DNA of 5,912 nucleotides from contig DFHD01000039.1 of assembly GCA_002372545.1 (NCBI GenBank), positions 1 through 5,912 on the forward strand, read 5' to 3'. Made by a program: the position numbers and the translations under genes. The notes under the pieces were generated by a model. It was not told the DNA's origin and did not search any database. It saw only the letters and a program-made list of their open reading frames with translations. Positions within the stretch are counted from its first letter, which is position 1, and every line of letters begins with the position of its first letter. Shown piece after piece: positions 1 through 4,869 of this stretch. The stretch comes from Lachnospiraceae bacterium UBA3732 (GTDB lineage: Bacteria > Bacillota > Clostridia > Lachnospirales > Lachnospiraceae).

Positions 1-912
1 CTTGCCCTGGCGAATGTGCAGCTTCACCTGGAGGCAGCATACAGACGGTACTTTGATAAAACGGCGAACCGGTACCCGAGGTTCAAGTCACGCCGTGACA
101 GCAGGCAGAGTTATACGACCAACCTGGTAAACGGGAACATCCGGATCAAGGGAGGGCGGATCCGCCTGCCTAAGGTCGGGCCGGTAAAGATCCGCCTGCA
201 CAGGAAAGCGCCGGCGGAATGGAAACTGAAGTCTGTCACGGTGAGCCTGGAAGCGGGCGGGGCGTATTACGTGTCCGTTCTGTATGAGATACCGGAAAGC
301 GAAAACCAAACTGTCCGGGAAGACATACAGGAGGGGGAAGGGCTGCGCATCCTGGGAATTGATTATGCGATGCAGGGGCTGGCGGTATTCAGTGACGGGA
401 CCAGGGCGGACTATCCCGGATATTACCGGAAGGGGCAGGAGAAGCTCGGAAGGGAACAGAAGAAACTGTCCCGGTGCAAAAAAGGAAGCCGGAACTATGA
501 GAAGCAGAGGAAGCGGGTCGGGAAGTGCCACAGTAAAGTGAGAAACCAGAGAAAGGATTTCCTGCATAAGCTGAGCCGGGAGATCGCAGACAGCTATGAT
601 GCAGTGGCGGTGGAAGACATCGACATGAAGGCGATGAGCCGGGCCATGCATTTTGGAAAGAGCGTCATGGACAATGGCTATGGAACTTTTCGGGAGATGC
701 TTGCATATAAGCTGGAAAGGCAGGGAAAGAAGCTGGTAAAGGCAGGCCGCTTCTATCCGTCGAGCAAACGCTGCAGCTGCTGCGGAATGGTAAAGAAGGA
801 ACTGGGACTGGGTGAGCGCATATATATCTGCGAATGTGGGAACCGTATGGACAGGGATGTAAATGCGGCCGTCAACATCCGTGAGGAAGGCCGGCGGATT
901 CTGAGTGCGTAG
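1..912 (+). CDS. tnpB: TnpB RNA-guided endonuclease (IS200/IS605 family), 5' end outside window
   Basis: TnpB is a compact RuvC nuclease guided by an RNA made from the element's own right end; it cuts DNA matching the flank beside a short target-adjacent motif and so favours retention of the element. The frame is open from base 1, so the GTG at 16 is internal and roughly 70-100 N-terminal residues are missing. Numbering from that GTG, the catalytic residues are intact: D116 in GIDYAMQGLAVFSDG (RuvC-I), E200 in VAVEDIDMKAMS (RuvC-II) and D281 in MDRDVNAAVNI (RuvC-III). A zinc ribbon lies between RuvC-II and RuvC-III, with C253/C256 (CSCCG) and C272/C274 (CECG). The second pair is CxC rather than CxxC, a variant I believe is common in clostridial TnpBs. 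No frameshift or stop is present, so the protein looks active. The stop is TAG at 910-912. Confidence 0.95.
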   Translation, partial: LALANVQLHLEAAYRRYFDKTANRYPRFKSRRDSRQSYTTNLVNGNIRIKGGRIRLPKVGPVKIRLHRKAPAEWKLKSVTVSLEAGGAYYVSVLYEIPESENQTVREDIQEGEGLRILGIDYAMQGLAVFSDGTRADYPGYYRKGQEKLGREQKKLSRCKKGSRNYEKQRKRVGKCHSKVRNQRKDFLHKLSREIADSYDAVAVEDIDMKAMSRAMHFGKSVMDNGYGTFREMLAYKLERQGKKLVKAGRFYPSSKRCSCCGMVKKELGLGERIYICECGNRMDRDVNAAVNIREEGRRILSA

Positions 913-1070
913 AGTATCAGGAAAGAAACCCAAGCAAAAAGCCCGTATCCGGGCAGAACAGGATAAACCGCGGGGCACGCGGGGATAGCTTGCGAATGCT
1001 CAGCCCATCAGGGCTGTCGAACAAGAAGCCCCCACTTCTTAGCGAAGCGAAAGTGGTGGGAGTATGTCAC
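913..1070 (+). ncRNA. Predicted TnpB omega RNA (reRNA) scaffold
   Basis: In TnpB elements the guide RNA is taken from the 3' end of tnpB and the right end, with the guide lying just beyond the element. This stretch has no credible ORF but carries three consecutive stem-loops. The first is GCCCG/CGGGC at 941-945 and 950-954 with a TATC loop. The second is CAGCCC/GGGCTG at 1001-1006 and 1011-1016 with an ATCA loop. The third is the right-end hairpin at 1029-1060. A G-rich segment (971-984) could pair with the C-rich segment near 1029-1033 as a pseudoknot, which is inference. The functional RNA probably begins inside the tnpB coding region; the start given here is only the end of the gene. The predicted guide is about 16-20 nt from 1071. 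Confidence 0.6.
1029..1060 (+). repeat. Right-end hairpin of the IS element, with bulged T
   Basis: CCCCCACTT at 1029-1037 pairs with AAGTGGTGGG at 1051-1060, giving nine base pairs with T1057 bulged out of the 3' arm. The loop is 1038-1050. In IS200/IS605 elements such imperfect subterminal hairpins are the TnpA recognition sites, and here the hairpin also forms the terminal stem of the guide RNA scaffold. No T-run follows, so it is not an intrinsic terminator. Confidence 0.75.
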
Positions 1071-1560
1071 AGAGAGGGAGGAGCTTGACATCGTGATGGC
1101 AGTCTGCAGCGAAGAGATCGTGAAGCAGCTGGGAAATCTGCCAGGACATATCCGGGCGTATTCCTATGTAAACCAGAAGGATATCCTTGAAAAAGCCGAC
1201 GTGGTGATCTTTCATGGAGGGCTGAATACCCTGCGGGACAGCCTACTGGCCGGTGTGCCTATGATCATCTGCCCCAGGGCTTTTGACCAGGAAGGAAACG
1301 CAAAGCGCGTGGAGGAGCTGGGAGCCGGAATCGCTCTTGCCAACAACCGTCCCGAAACGCTGTGGCGGGCAGTCCGGCTGATGCTGTCGGTTCCTTCGTA
1401 CAGGGAAAACTCTTTCCGCATGGGAGAGACTCTGCGAAAAAGCGGTACTGTAGAAGAAGGGATCCGGTGGATTTTATCGTGTATCGGGACTAAAGACGGC
1501 AAAATGCCGGCAGAAGCGGGGGCTGAAGATTGCGTGGAGCAAGCTTGCTCCGGCAGATGA
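1071..1560 (+). pseudogene. C-terminal fragment of GT1/MurG-like (UGT-type) glycosyltransferase, interrupted by the IS element
   Basis: Frame 1 directly after the IS end reads EREELDIVMAVCSEEIV and continues into a typical GT-B C-terminal nucleotide-sugar binding domain. With GTG 1093 as residue 1, it shows YVNQKDIL followed by H41-G-G-L-N, then L-A-G-V-P-M, D65-Q66, and N-A-K-R-V-E-E-L-G-A-G-I. This is the donor-sugar signature of UDP- or dTDP-sugar transferases of the UGT/macrolide-glycosyltransferase type, usually about 390-430 residues. Only about 160 remain, so the acceptor-binding N-terminal half is missing and presumably lies upstream of the IS. A purine-rich AGGGAGGAG at 1074-1082 sits 10 bases before GTG 1093 and 13 before ATG 1096, so a peptide might still be made. 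Half a GT-B fold should not catalyse transfer. The natural substrate is unknown; a surface glycan or glycolipid is likely from the context. Confidence 0.8.
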
Positions 1561-1648
1561 GAGGTTCAGAGCGGCCGTGAATAACAGTTTTCTGACAGTC
1601 TCCCGGAGGGGAAACTTGTGCGATGCATCGCTAAGCGGATCTATGAAG

Positions 1649-1655
1649 AGGAGGG
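1649..1655 (+). promoter_or_regulatory. Ribosome binding site deciding the radical SAM start
   Basis: AGGAGGG lies nine bases before ATG 1665. It rules out a start further upstream, since the frame is closed by TGA at 1644-1646. No promoter was recognised in the 104 bases between the glycosyltransferase remnant and this gene, so it may be read from transcription entering through the IS or the glycosyltransferase gene. Confidence 0.7.
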
Positions 1656-1664
1656 AATCGTATC

Positions 1665-2780
1665 ATGGTGGCAATATGGGGAACTTATCCGGACTTTTTT
1701 GAGATATACCGGCTTCTCGATCCGGAAGAAAGGAAGGAGGTCTGCTTTGTGGCTTCCGGTAAAGGACAGCTGGAAAAATACAAAGACCGGTATACCGTCA
1801 TTGACTTTGAGCAGCTCTCCGCGGGGCATGTTGAAAGACTGATCATTCCTTTATTTGATATGCGCATGGTCAATGATATCGTGTGGGATGTATTTCGCCG
1901 TACAGATTTGAAGGCAGATCAGATCTGGATCATGGATTCTGCAGGACTTTTGAGGGAAATCAAAAAATATGGCTCAATTAATGGGATTCTTGGCTGCGGA
2001 AAGCTTCCCTATGTTACAGGGCTGGAATATGATGTGATATCCCGCTGCAATCTCAACTGCAGGGGATGCTGCCATTTTTCACCGGTCGCGGAGCCGGAAT
2101 TTGGAGATCCGGCTGCTTTTCAGAGGGATCTTGCCCGTGCGCATGAGCTGATCGACGAGATCGGTGAGATCCGTCTGGTGGGCGGGGAACCGCTGCTTTG
2201 TGATAACCTGACAGAATATATAGAGGCTGCGCATACAATATTTCCGGATTCTAAAATCAACATTTTTACAAACGGCATACGTCTTGGCGGTATAAATGAC
2301 GATTTAAAGGACTGTATGAAAAAGCATGGTGCAGTATTCAGTGTATCCCTTTATCCGCCGGTGATGGGCTATGTAAAAGGAGTGATCAAAAAGCTTGAGG
2401 CAGAAGGGATCGAATTTGCCAGGGACTATATAGTGCCGTATTTCAGCGCTTGGATCAATCCTGCCGGTGATTCGGATCCGGAGGCGTCGGCAGCCTCATG
2501 CCTGATTCCTCTTTGCCATGCAATCGATCATGGGAGGATCTACAGGTGCAGTACGGAAAACAAGATCAGGATATTTGAAAAGCATTTTCAGACTGACACG
2601 GTTTATCCGGAAGGAGGCCTCGATCTTTATGATGCGTCCCTGACGGCGTCAAAGCTTGCTTCATACCTGCTCTCTCCGGTAGAGATGTGCCGCTTCTGCG
2701 GTCCGGCGAGAACGTTTCCCTGGGAACGGGCAGGGAAAAACCCGTCTGCGGAGGACTGGTACGGAAACGGGAGACCGTGA
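1665..2780 (+). CDS. Radical SAM protein with N-terminal extra domain and C-terminal cysteine cluster
   Basis: This 371-residue cytosolic iron-sulfur enzyme of the radical SAM superfamily cleaves S-adenosylmethionine to start radical chemistry; its substrate is not known. The CxxxCxxC motif for the 4Fe-4S cluster is C128, C132 and C135 in RCNLNCRGCCHFSP, with C136 adjacent. The SAM-contacting GGEP is at 173-176. Further cysteines could hold an auxiliary cluster: C279 and C284 (SCLIPLC), C295 (GRIYRCSTE), and C342/C345 (MCRFCG) near the C-terminus. Residues 1 to about 115 precede the TIM-barrel and begin MVAIWGTYPDFF, which resembles a small Rossmann-like domain. I associate the CxHFSP type with polysaccharide and glycosyltransferase clusters, which fits the upstream neighbour. 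ATG 1665 is chosen because AGGAGGG at 1649-1655 is ideally spaced (9 nt) and an in-frame TGA lies at 1644. Confidence 0.85.
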   Translation: MVAIWGTYPDFFEIYRLLDPEERKEVCFVASGKGQLEKYKDRYTVIDFEQLSAGHVERLIIPLFDMRMVNDIVWDVFRRTDLKADQIWIMDSAGLLREIKKYGSINGILGCGKLPYVTGLEYDVISRCNLNCRGCCHFSPVAEPEFGDPAAFQRDLARAHELIDEIGEIRLVGGEPLLCDNLTEYIEAAHTIFPDSKINIFTNGIRLGGINDDLKDCMKKHGAVFSVSLYPPVMGYVKGVIKKLEAEGIEFARDYIVPYFSAWINPAGDSDPEASAASCLIPLCHAIDHGRIYRCSTENKIRIFEKHFQTDTVYPEGGLDLYDASLTASKLASYLLSPVEMCRFCGPARTFPWERAGKNPSAEDWYGNGRP

Positions 2781-2832
2781 ATAGAGCTATTTGTATTATG
2801 TAAAGGCGAAAGGCGAAAATAACCGGCAGGAC

Positions 2833-2861
2833 TTGCGGAATAGTCTTAATATAGCTATGAT
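2833..2861 (+). promoter_or_regulatory. Candidate sigma-A promoter upstream of dapL
   Basis: TTGCGG (2833-2838) and TATGAT (2856-2861) are separated by 17 bases, the optimal spacing. The -10 box matches five of six consensus bases, while the -35 box is weak beyond its TTG. The -10 box lies inside the 11-base palindrome GCTATGATAGC (2854-2864), which could be an operator. TATACT at 2867-2872 is an alternative -10. If used, the transcript would have a leader of about 290 bases before dapL. Confidence 0.35.
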
Positions 2862-2872
2862 AGCAATATACT

Positions 2873-3007
2873 GTGAAGCATCCAGGAGAAAGGAGAAGGG
2901 GAAAGGCCGGGAAGAAGGCAAGCGTGAAGACGAGCGGCAAGAATCTTATTATAAGGATTGATGATCTTCCTCTTGCGGCAGGCGCGTCGACGATTAACGT
3001 CAGTTAA
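2873..3007 (+). pseudogene. Possible 3' relic of a coding sequence (weak)
   Basis: The frame open from 2864 to the TAA at 3005-3007 ends in IIRIDDLPLAAGASTINVS, which reads like genuine protein. It is reminiscent of the beta-sandwich C-terminal domain of Wzt-type polysaccharide ABC transporter ATPases (pattern DNLPLxPGxYxIxVS, recalled from memory). There is no ATG; only GTG codons at 2873 and 2924 are available, and the upstream part (GERRRGKAGKKAS) is low-complexity. A transporter relic would fit the neighbouring glycan genes. The match is short and may be chance. Confidence 0.15.
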
Positions 3008-3050
3008 AATAGTACTCCATGTGCGTACTGATTAATATGTGGAATCGAAA

Positions 3051-3095
3051 GACAAGGGCGTCTTGGAAGTGGTTTGCGGATGCCTTTGTCTTTTT
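3051..3095 (+). terminator. Intrinsic terminator upstream of dapL
   Basis: GACAAGGGCGTC (3051-3062) pairs with GATGCCTTTGTC (3079-3090) over 12 positions, two of them G-U wobbles. The 16-base loop is followed directly by TTTTT at 3091-3095. This is a good Rho-independent terminator. It may simply end transcription from the radical SAM gene 270 bases upstream, or act as an attenuator if dapL is transcribed from a promoter upstream of it. No competing antiterminator pairing was found by eye. Confidence 0.7.
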
Positions 3096-3102
3096 CGTTA
3101 TA

Positions 3103-3122
3103 CCGGCTTTTTCGGAAGCCGG
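3103..3122 (+). promoter_or_regulatory. GC-rich hairpin before the dapL ribosome binding site
   Basis: CCGGCTT (3103-3109) and AAGCCGG (3116-3122) form a perfect seven-base-pair stem with a six-base loop. No T-run follows, so it is not a terminator. It sits nine bases before a strong AAAGGAG (3131-3137) that is itself too far from the start codon (24 bases). The site used for dapL is more likely AAAGGA at 3149-3154, seven bases before ATG 3162. The hairpin might influence mRNA stability or translation; this is inference. Confidence 0.4.
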
Positions 3123-3161
3123 AAATAATCAAAGGAGTATAACAGCAGAAAGGACACAGAT

Positions 3162-4376
3162 ATGGCAAAGATAAATCGGAATTATCTCAGTCTTCCCGGC
3201 AGTTATCTTTTTTCCAGGATCGGAGAAAAGATACGCTGCTTTCAGGAGCAGCATCCGGAAGCAGACATCATACGCCTTGGGATCGGAGATGTGACACAGC
3301 CGATCGCGCCGGCAATTATCAGCACTTTGCACGATGCGGTGGATGAGATGGGAGATGCGGAAACGTTTCACGGGTATGCGCCGGATCTTGGCTATGAGTT
3401 TCTGCGGTCCGCGATAGCGCAAAAGGATTACAGGGAGAGGAACTGTGATATCTCGGCGGAGGAGATCTTTATCTCGGACGGGGCAAAGTGCGACTGCGGC
3501 AATATTCAGGAGATCTTTTCCACGGACAACCGGATCGCTGTATGTGACCCGGTCTATCCGGTCTATGTGGATTCCAATGTAATGGCAGGCAGATGCGGGA
3601 AATATGACCCTCAGACAGGACGATTTGCCAACGTAATCTATATGCCGTGTACGAAGGAGAACGGTTATGTGCCTCAGCTTCCCGAAGAAGTTCCGGACCT
3701 GATATACCTGTGTTTCCCGAACAATCCGACCGGCGCCGTCATGAAAAAGGATAAGCTTCAGGAGTGGGTGGACTATGCGGTGTATCACGGTTCCGTAATC
3801 CTGTATGACGCGGCATATGAAGCCTATATCTCGGAGGCGGAGATTCCGCACAGTATCTACGAGTGTGAAGGAGCCAGGAAATGCGCGATTGAATTCAGGT
3901 CATTTTCAAAGACGGCGGGATTTACAGGCCTTCGTCTGGGTTTTACGGTGGTTCCGAAAGAACTGGAGGCGGAAGGCACAGCGCTGTGGCCGCTGTGGGC
4001 AAGACGGCATGGCACTAAATACAATGGCGCGCCTTATATCATTCAGCGTGCAGGTGAGGCTGTCTATTCCGCGGAGGGAAGACGGCAGGTCCTGAGTCAG
4101 GTGGCATACTATATGGAGAATGCGAAGATCATCTACAGCTCTCTGAGGTCGGCAGGCTATGAGGTGTCAGGCGGCGTTAACGCGCCTTATATCTGGCTGC
4201 GGACGCCTGGCCGTATGACGAGCTGGGAGTTCTTTGACTATCTGCTGGAGGAGGCAGGCGTTGTCGGAACGCCGGGATCCGGCTTCGGACCCAGCGGAGA
4301 GCATTACTTCAGACTGACAGCCTTTGGCGACAGGAAACGTACAATAGAGGCAGTGGAGCGGATAGGCAGACTTTAG
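3162..4376 (+). CDS. dapL: LL-diaminopimelate aminotransferase
   Basis: DapL is a PLP enzyme that converts tetrahydrodipicolinate and glutamate directly to LL-2,6-diaminopimelate and 2-oxoglutarate. It bypasses the succinylase and acetylase steps to lysine and peptidoglycan precursors. The 404 residues match the family's usual length of about 400-410 and it aligns end to end from memory: INRNYLSLPGSYLF at the N-terminus, RLGIGDVTQP, DGAKCDCGNIQEIF with K109, and CFPNNPTG with N188. These are followed by D216 and Y219 in YDAAYEAY, the Schiff-base lysine K250 in SFSKTAGFTG, GTPGSGFGPSGE, and R384 in FRLTAFG, the expected carboxylate-binding arginine. All catalytic positions are present. ATG 3162 gives the family N-terminus and has AAAGGA seven bases upstream. 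Its neighbours are not other lysine genes, so this could be the sole copy or a paralogue; that cannot be told here. The structured leader suggests its own regulation. Confidence 0.95.
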   Translation: MAKINRNYLSLPGSYLFSRIGEKIRCFQEQHPEADIIRLGIGDVTQPIAPAIISTLHDAVDEMGDAETFHGYAPDLGYEFLRSAIAQKDYRERNCDISAEEIFISDGAKCDCGNIQEIFSTDNRIAVCDPVYPVYVDSNVMAGRCGKYDPQTGRFANVIYMPCTKENGYVPQLPEEVPDLIYLCFPNNPTGAVMKKDKLQEWVDYAVYHGSVILYDAAYEAYISEAEIPHSIYECEGARKCAIEFRSFSKTAGFTGLRLGFTVVPKELEAEGTALWPLWARRHGTKYNGAPYIIQRAGEAVYSAEGRRQVLSQVAYYMENAKIIYSSLRSAGYEVSGGVNAPYIWLRTPGRMTSWEFFDYLLEEAGVVGTPGSGFGPSGEHYFRLTAFGDRKRTIEAVERIGRL

Positions 4377-4418
4377 GGAGCCTGTCAGGCTGAGGAGAAG
4401 GCGGAAAAGGTCGACAGC

Positions 4419-4730
4419 GTGATGGAGGAGATCCGGAATGCGCCATGGGCAGGCCGGATCCGTATTCATGTGGACGAGAGGAATGTACCGGAGGGCTACC
4501 GCTGCATCAGGATCTTCCCTGCACAGGCCACTAAGGAACGGATGCTTGCAAAACTGCAGGAAATGGTGGGCGCAAAAAGAACCGTGACATTTGGAAGCTA
4601 CCGGGGCAGATATGATGTCTATATTGAAGACGCGGACAAGGATGTGATGGTCAAGGAGCTGAAGAAAGAGTTTGAGCCGGTCAGCCCGGACGGATGGAAA
4701 AACGTGTTCAGACTGGATCACATGATGTAA
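4419..4730 (+). CDS. Small uncharacterised protein downstream of dapL
   Basis: This 103-residue soluble protein is one I cannot assign. It has no signal peptide, membrane segment or cysteine-rich site; a single Cys lies in GYRCIRIF. The sequence alternates strand-like and helix-like segments (RIRIHV, YRCIRIFP, then a helix KERMLAKLQEMV, TVTFGS, YDVYIEDA, and a helix MVKELKKEF), suggesting a small alpha/beta fold. It ends FEPVSPDGWKNVFRLDHMM. GTG 4419 has AAAAGG (4405-4410) eight bases upstream; ATG 4422 directly after it is an equally good start. The gene is 42 bases from the dapL stop, in the same reading frame, with coding-like residues (EEKAEKVDSV) in the gap. It may therefore be the C-terminal remnant of a larger protein, perhaps a HAD-type hydrolase, which is a weak guess. 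It is probably co-transcribed with dapL. Confidence 0.65.
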   Translation: MMEEIRNAPWAGRIRIHVDERNVPEGYRCIRIFPAQATKERMLAKLQEMVGAKRTVTFGSYRGRYDVYIEDADKDVMVKELKKEFEPVSPDGWKNVFRLDHMM

Positions 4731-4771
4731 AGGTCAACATCATCATACTTATAGAAATCAGGCTCTGCGTC

Positions 4772-4780
4772 TGGTAAAAT
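4772..4780 (+). promoter_or_regulatory. Candidate extended -10 promoter for the sensor kinase gene
   Basis: TGGTAAAAT (4772-4780) fits the TGN extended -10 motif with a -10 box one mismatch from consensus. No good -35 box lies 17 bases upstream, which extended -10 promoters tolerate. TATGAT (4780-4785) is an overlapping alternative. Transcription would start near 4787, about 83 bases before the kinase start. No terminator was seen between 4731 and here, so readthrough from dapL is also possible. Confidence 0.35.
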
Positions 4781-4830
4781 ATGATATAAAGTTCAAAAGC
4801 CCTGAAGTAAGTGACCGGGAATCCTGAACA

Positions 4831-4855
4831 CCGGCAGGCATGAATCGGCTGCCGG
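4831..4855 (+). promoter_or_regulatory. Hairpin adjoining the kinase ribosome binding site
   Basis: CCGGCAG (4831-4837) and CTGCCGG (4849-4855) form a perfect seven-base-pair stem with an 11-base loop. The stem ends one base before the GGGAG (4857-4861) that serves ATG 4870. The position could limit ribosome access or serve as a protein or RNA binding site. No T-run follows, so it is not a terminator. Confidence 0.45.
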
Positions 4856-4869
4856 CGGGAGATCATAGC

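Larger units (their letters stand above)
1..1070 (+). mobile_element. IS200/IS605-family (IS1341-like) element, right part; left end outside window
   Basis: The span comprises a TnpB gene, a structured 3' untranslated region and a right-end hairpin at 1029-1060 followed by AGTATGTCAC. IS200/IS605 elements have no terminal inverted repeats or target duplication; they end in subterminal hairpins recognised as single strands by the TnpA transposase. The 9-bp stem here has one extrahelical T (T1057), the kind of feature TnpA recognises in this family. The right boundary at about 1070 is supported by glycosyltransferase-like coding sequence beginning directly afterwards. Whether a tnpA gene lies upstream cannot be seen; a TnpB-only element mobilised in trans is equally possible. 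The exact cleavage base is inferred, with an uncertainty of a few bases. Confidence 0.85.
2781..3161 (+). other. 380-base intergenic region upstream of dapL
   Basis: No convincing gene is present. From left to right it holds a tandem repeat of AAAGGCG (2802-2815), a possible promoter (2833-2861) and a purine-only tract rich in AGGAG (about 2884-2906). A short open frame ends at 3007 and could be a gene relic. GCAAGA/TCTTGC (2937-2942 and 2971-2976) encloses a smaller imperfect hairpin at 2942-2959. AGTAC and GTACT (3011-3015 and 3025-3029) form a spaced dyad. A terminator (3051-3095) and a GC-rich hairpin (3103-3122) lie closest to dapL. The region is unusually rich in potential RNA structure, but I do not recognise a lysine riboswitch, T-box or other named leader. 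Confidence 0.6.

Noticed and set aside
88..978. Long minus-strand ORF (296 codons) opposite tnpB
   Set aside because: It is the antisense shadow of a clear TnpB coding frame; the translation has no recognisable motif.
1618..1842. Plus-strand ORF of 74 codons with GGAGGGG upstream
   Set aside because: Most of it overlaps the radical SAM gene in another frame and its sequence is an out-of-frame shadow; the first 15 codons alone do not support a gene.
2802..2815. Tandem AAAGGCG repeat
   Set aside because: Two seven-base copies are too short to indicate a functional repeat or array.
2566..2940. Minus-strand ORF of 124 codons
   Set aside because: It mostly overlaps the 3' end of the radical SAM gene and the purine-rich gap; the hydrophobic start is a product of purine-rich DNA read in reverse.
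2833..3161. Lysine riboswitch or T-box leader for dapL
   Set aside because: The conserved sequence elements of an L-box or a T-box were not found; only generic hairpins are present.
3037..3174. Short plus-strand ORF of 45 codons (MWNRKTRASW...) ending inside dapL
   Set aside because: It has no ribosome binding site and spans the terminator hairpin, which better explains the sequence.
3129..3851. Minus-strand ORF of 240 codons opposite dapL
   Set aside because: It is antisense to a complete, well-conserved dapL frame; no plausible start signal or domain.
4379..4391. Short palindrome AGCCTG-T-CAGGCT just after the dapL stop
   Set aside because: Only a four-pair stem is sterically possible and no T-run follows, so it is not a credible terminator.
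4167..4721. Minus-strand ORF of 184 codons
   Set aside because: It is antisense to the end of dapL and the small downstream protein, whose plus-strand frames are better supported.
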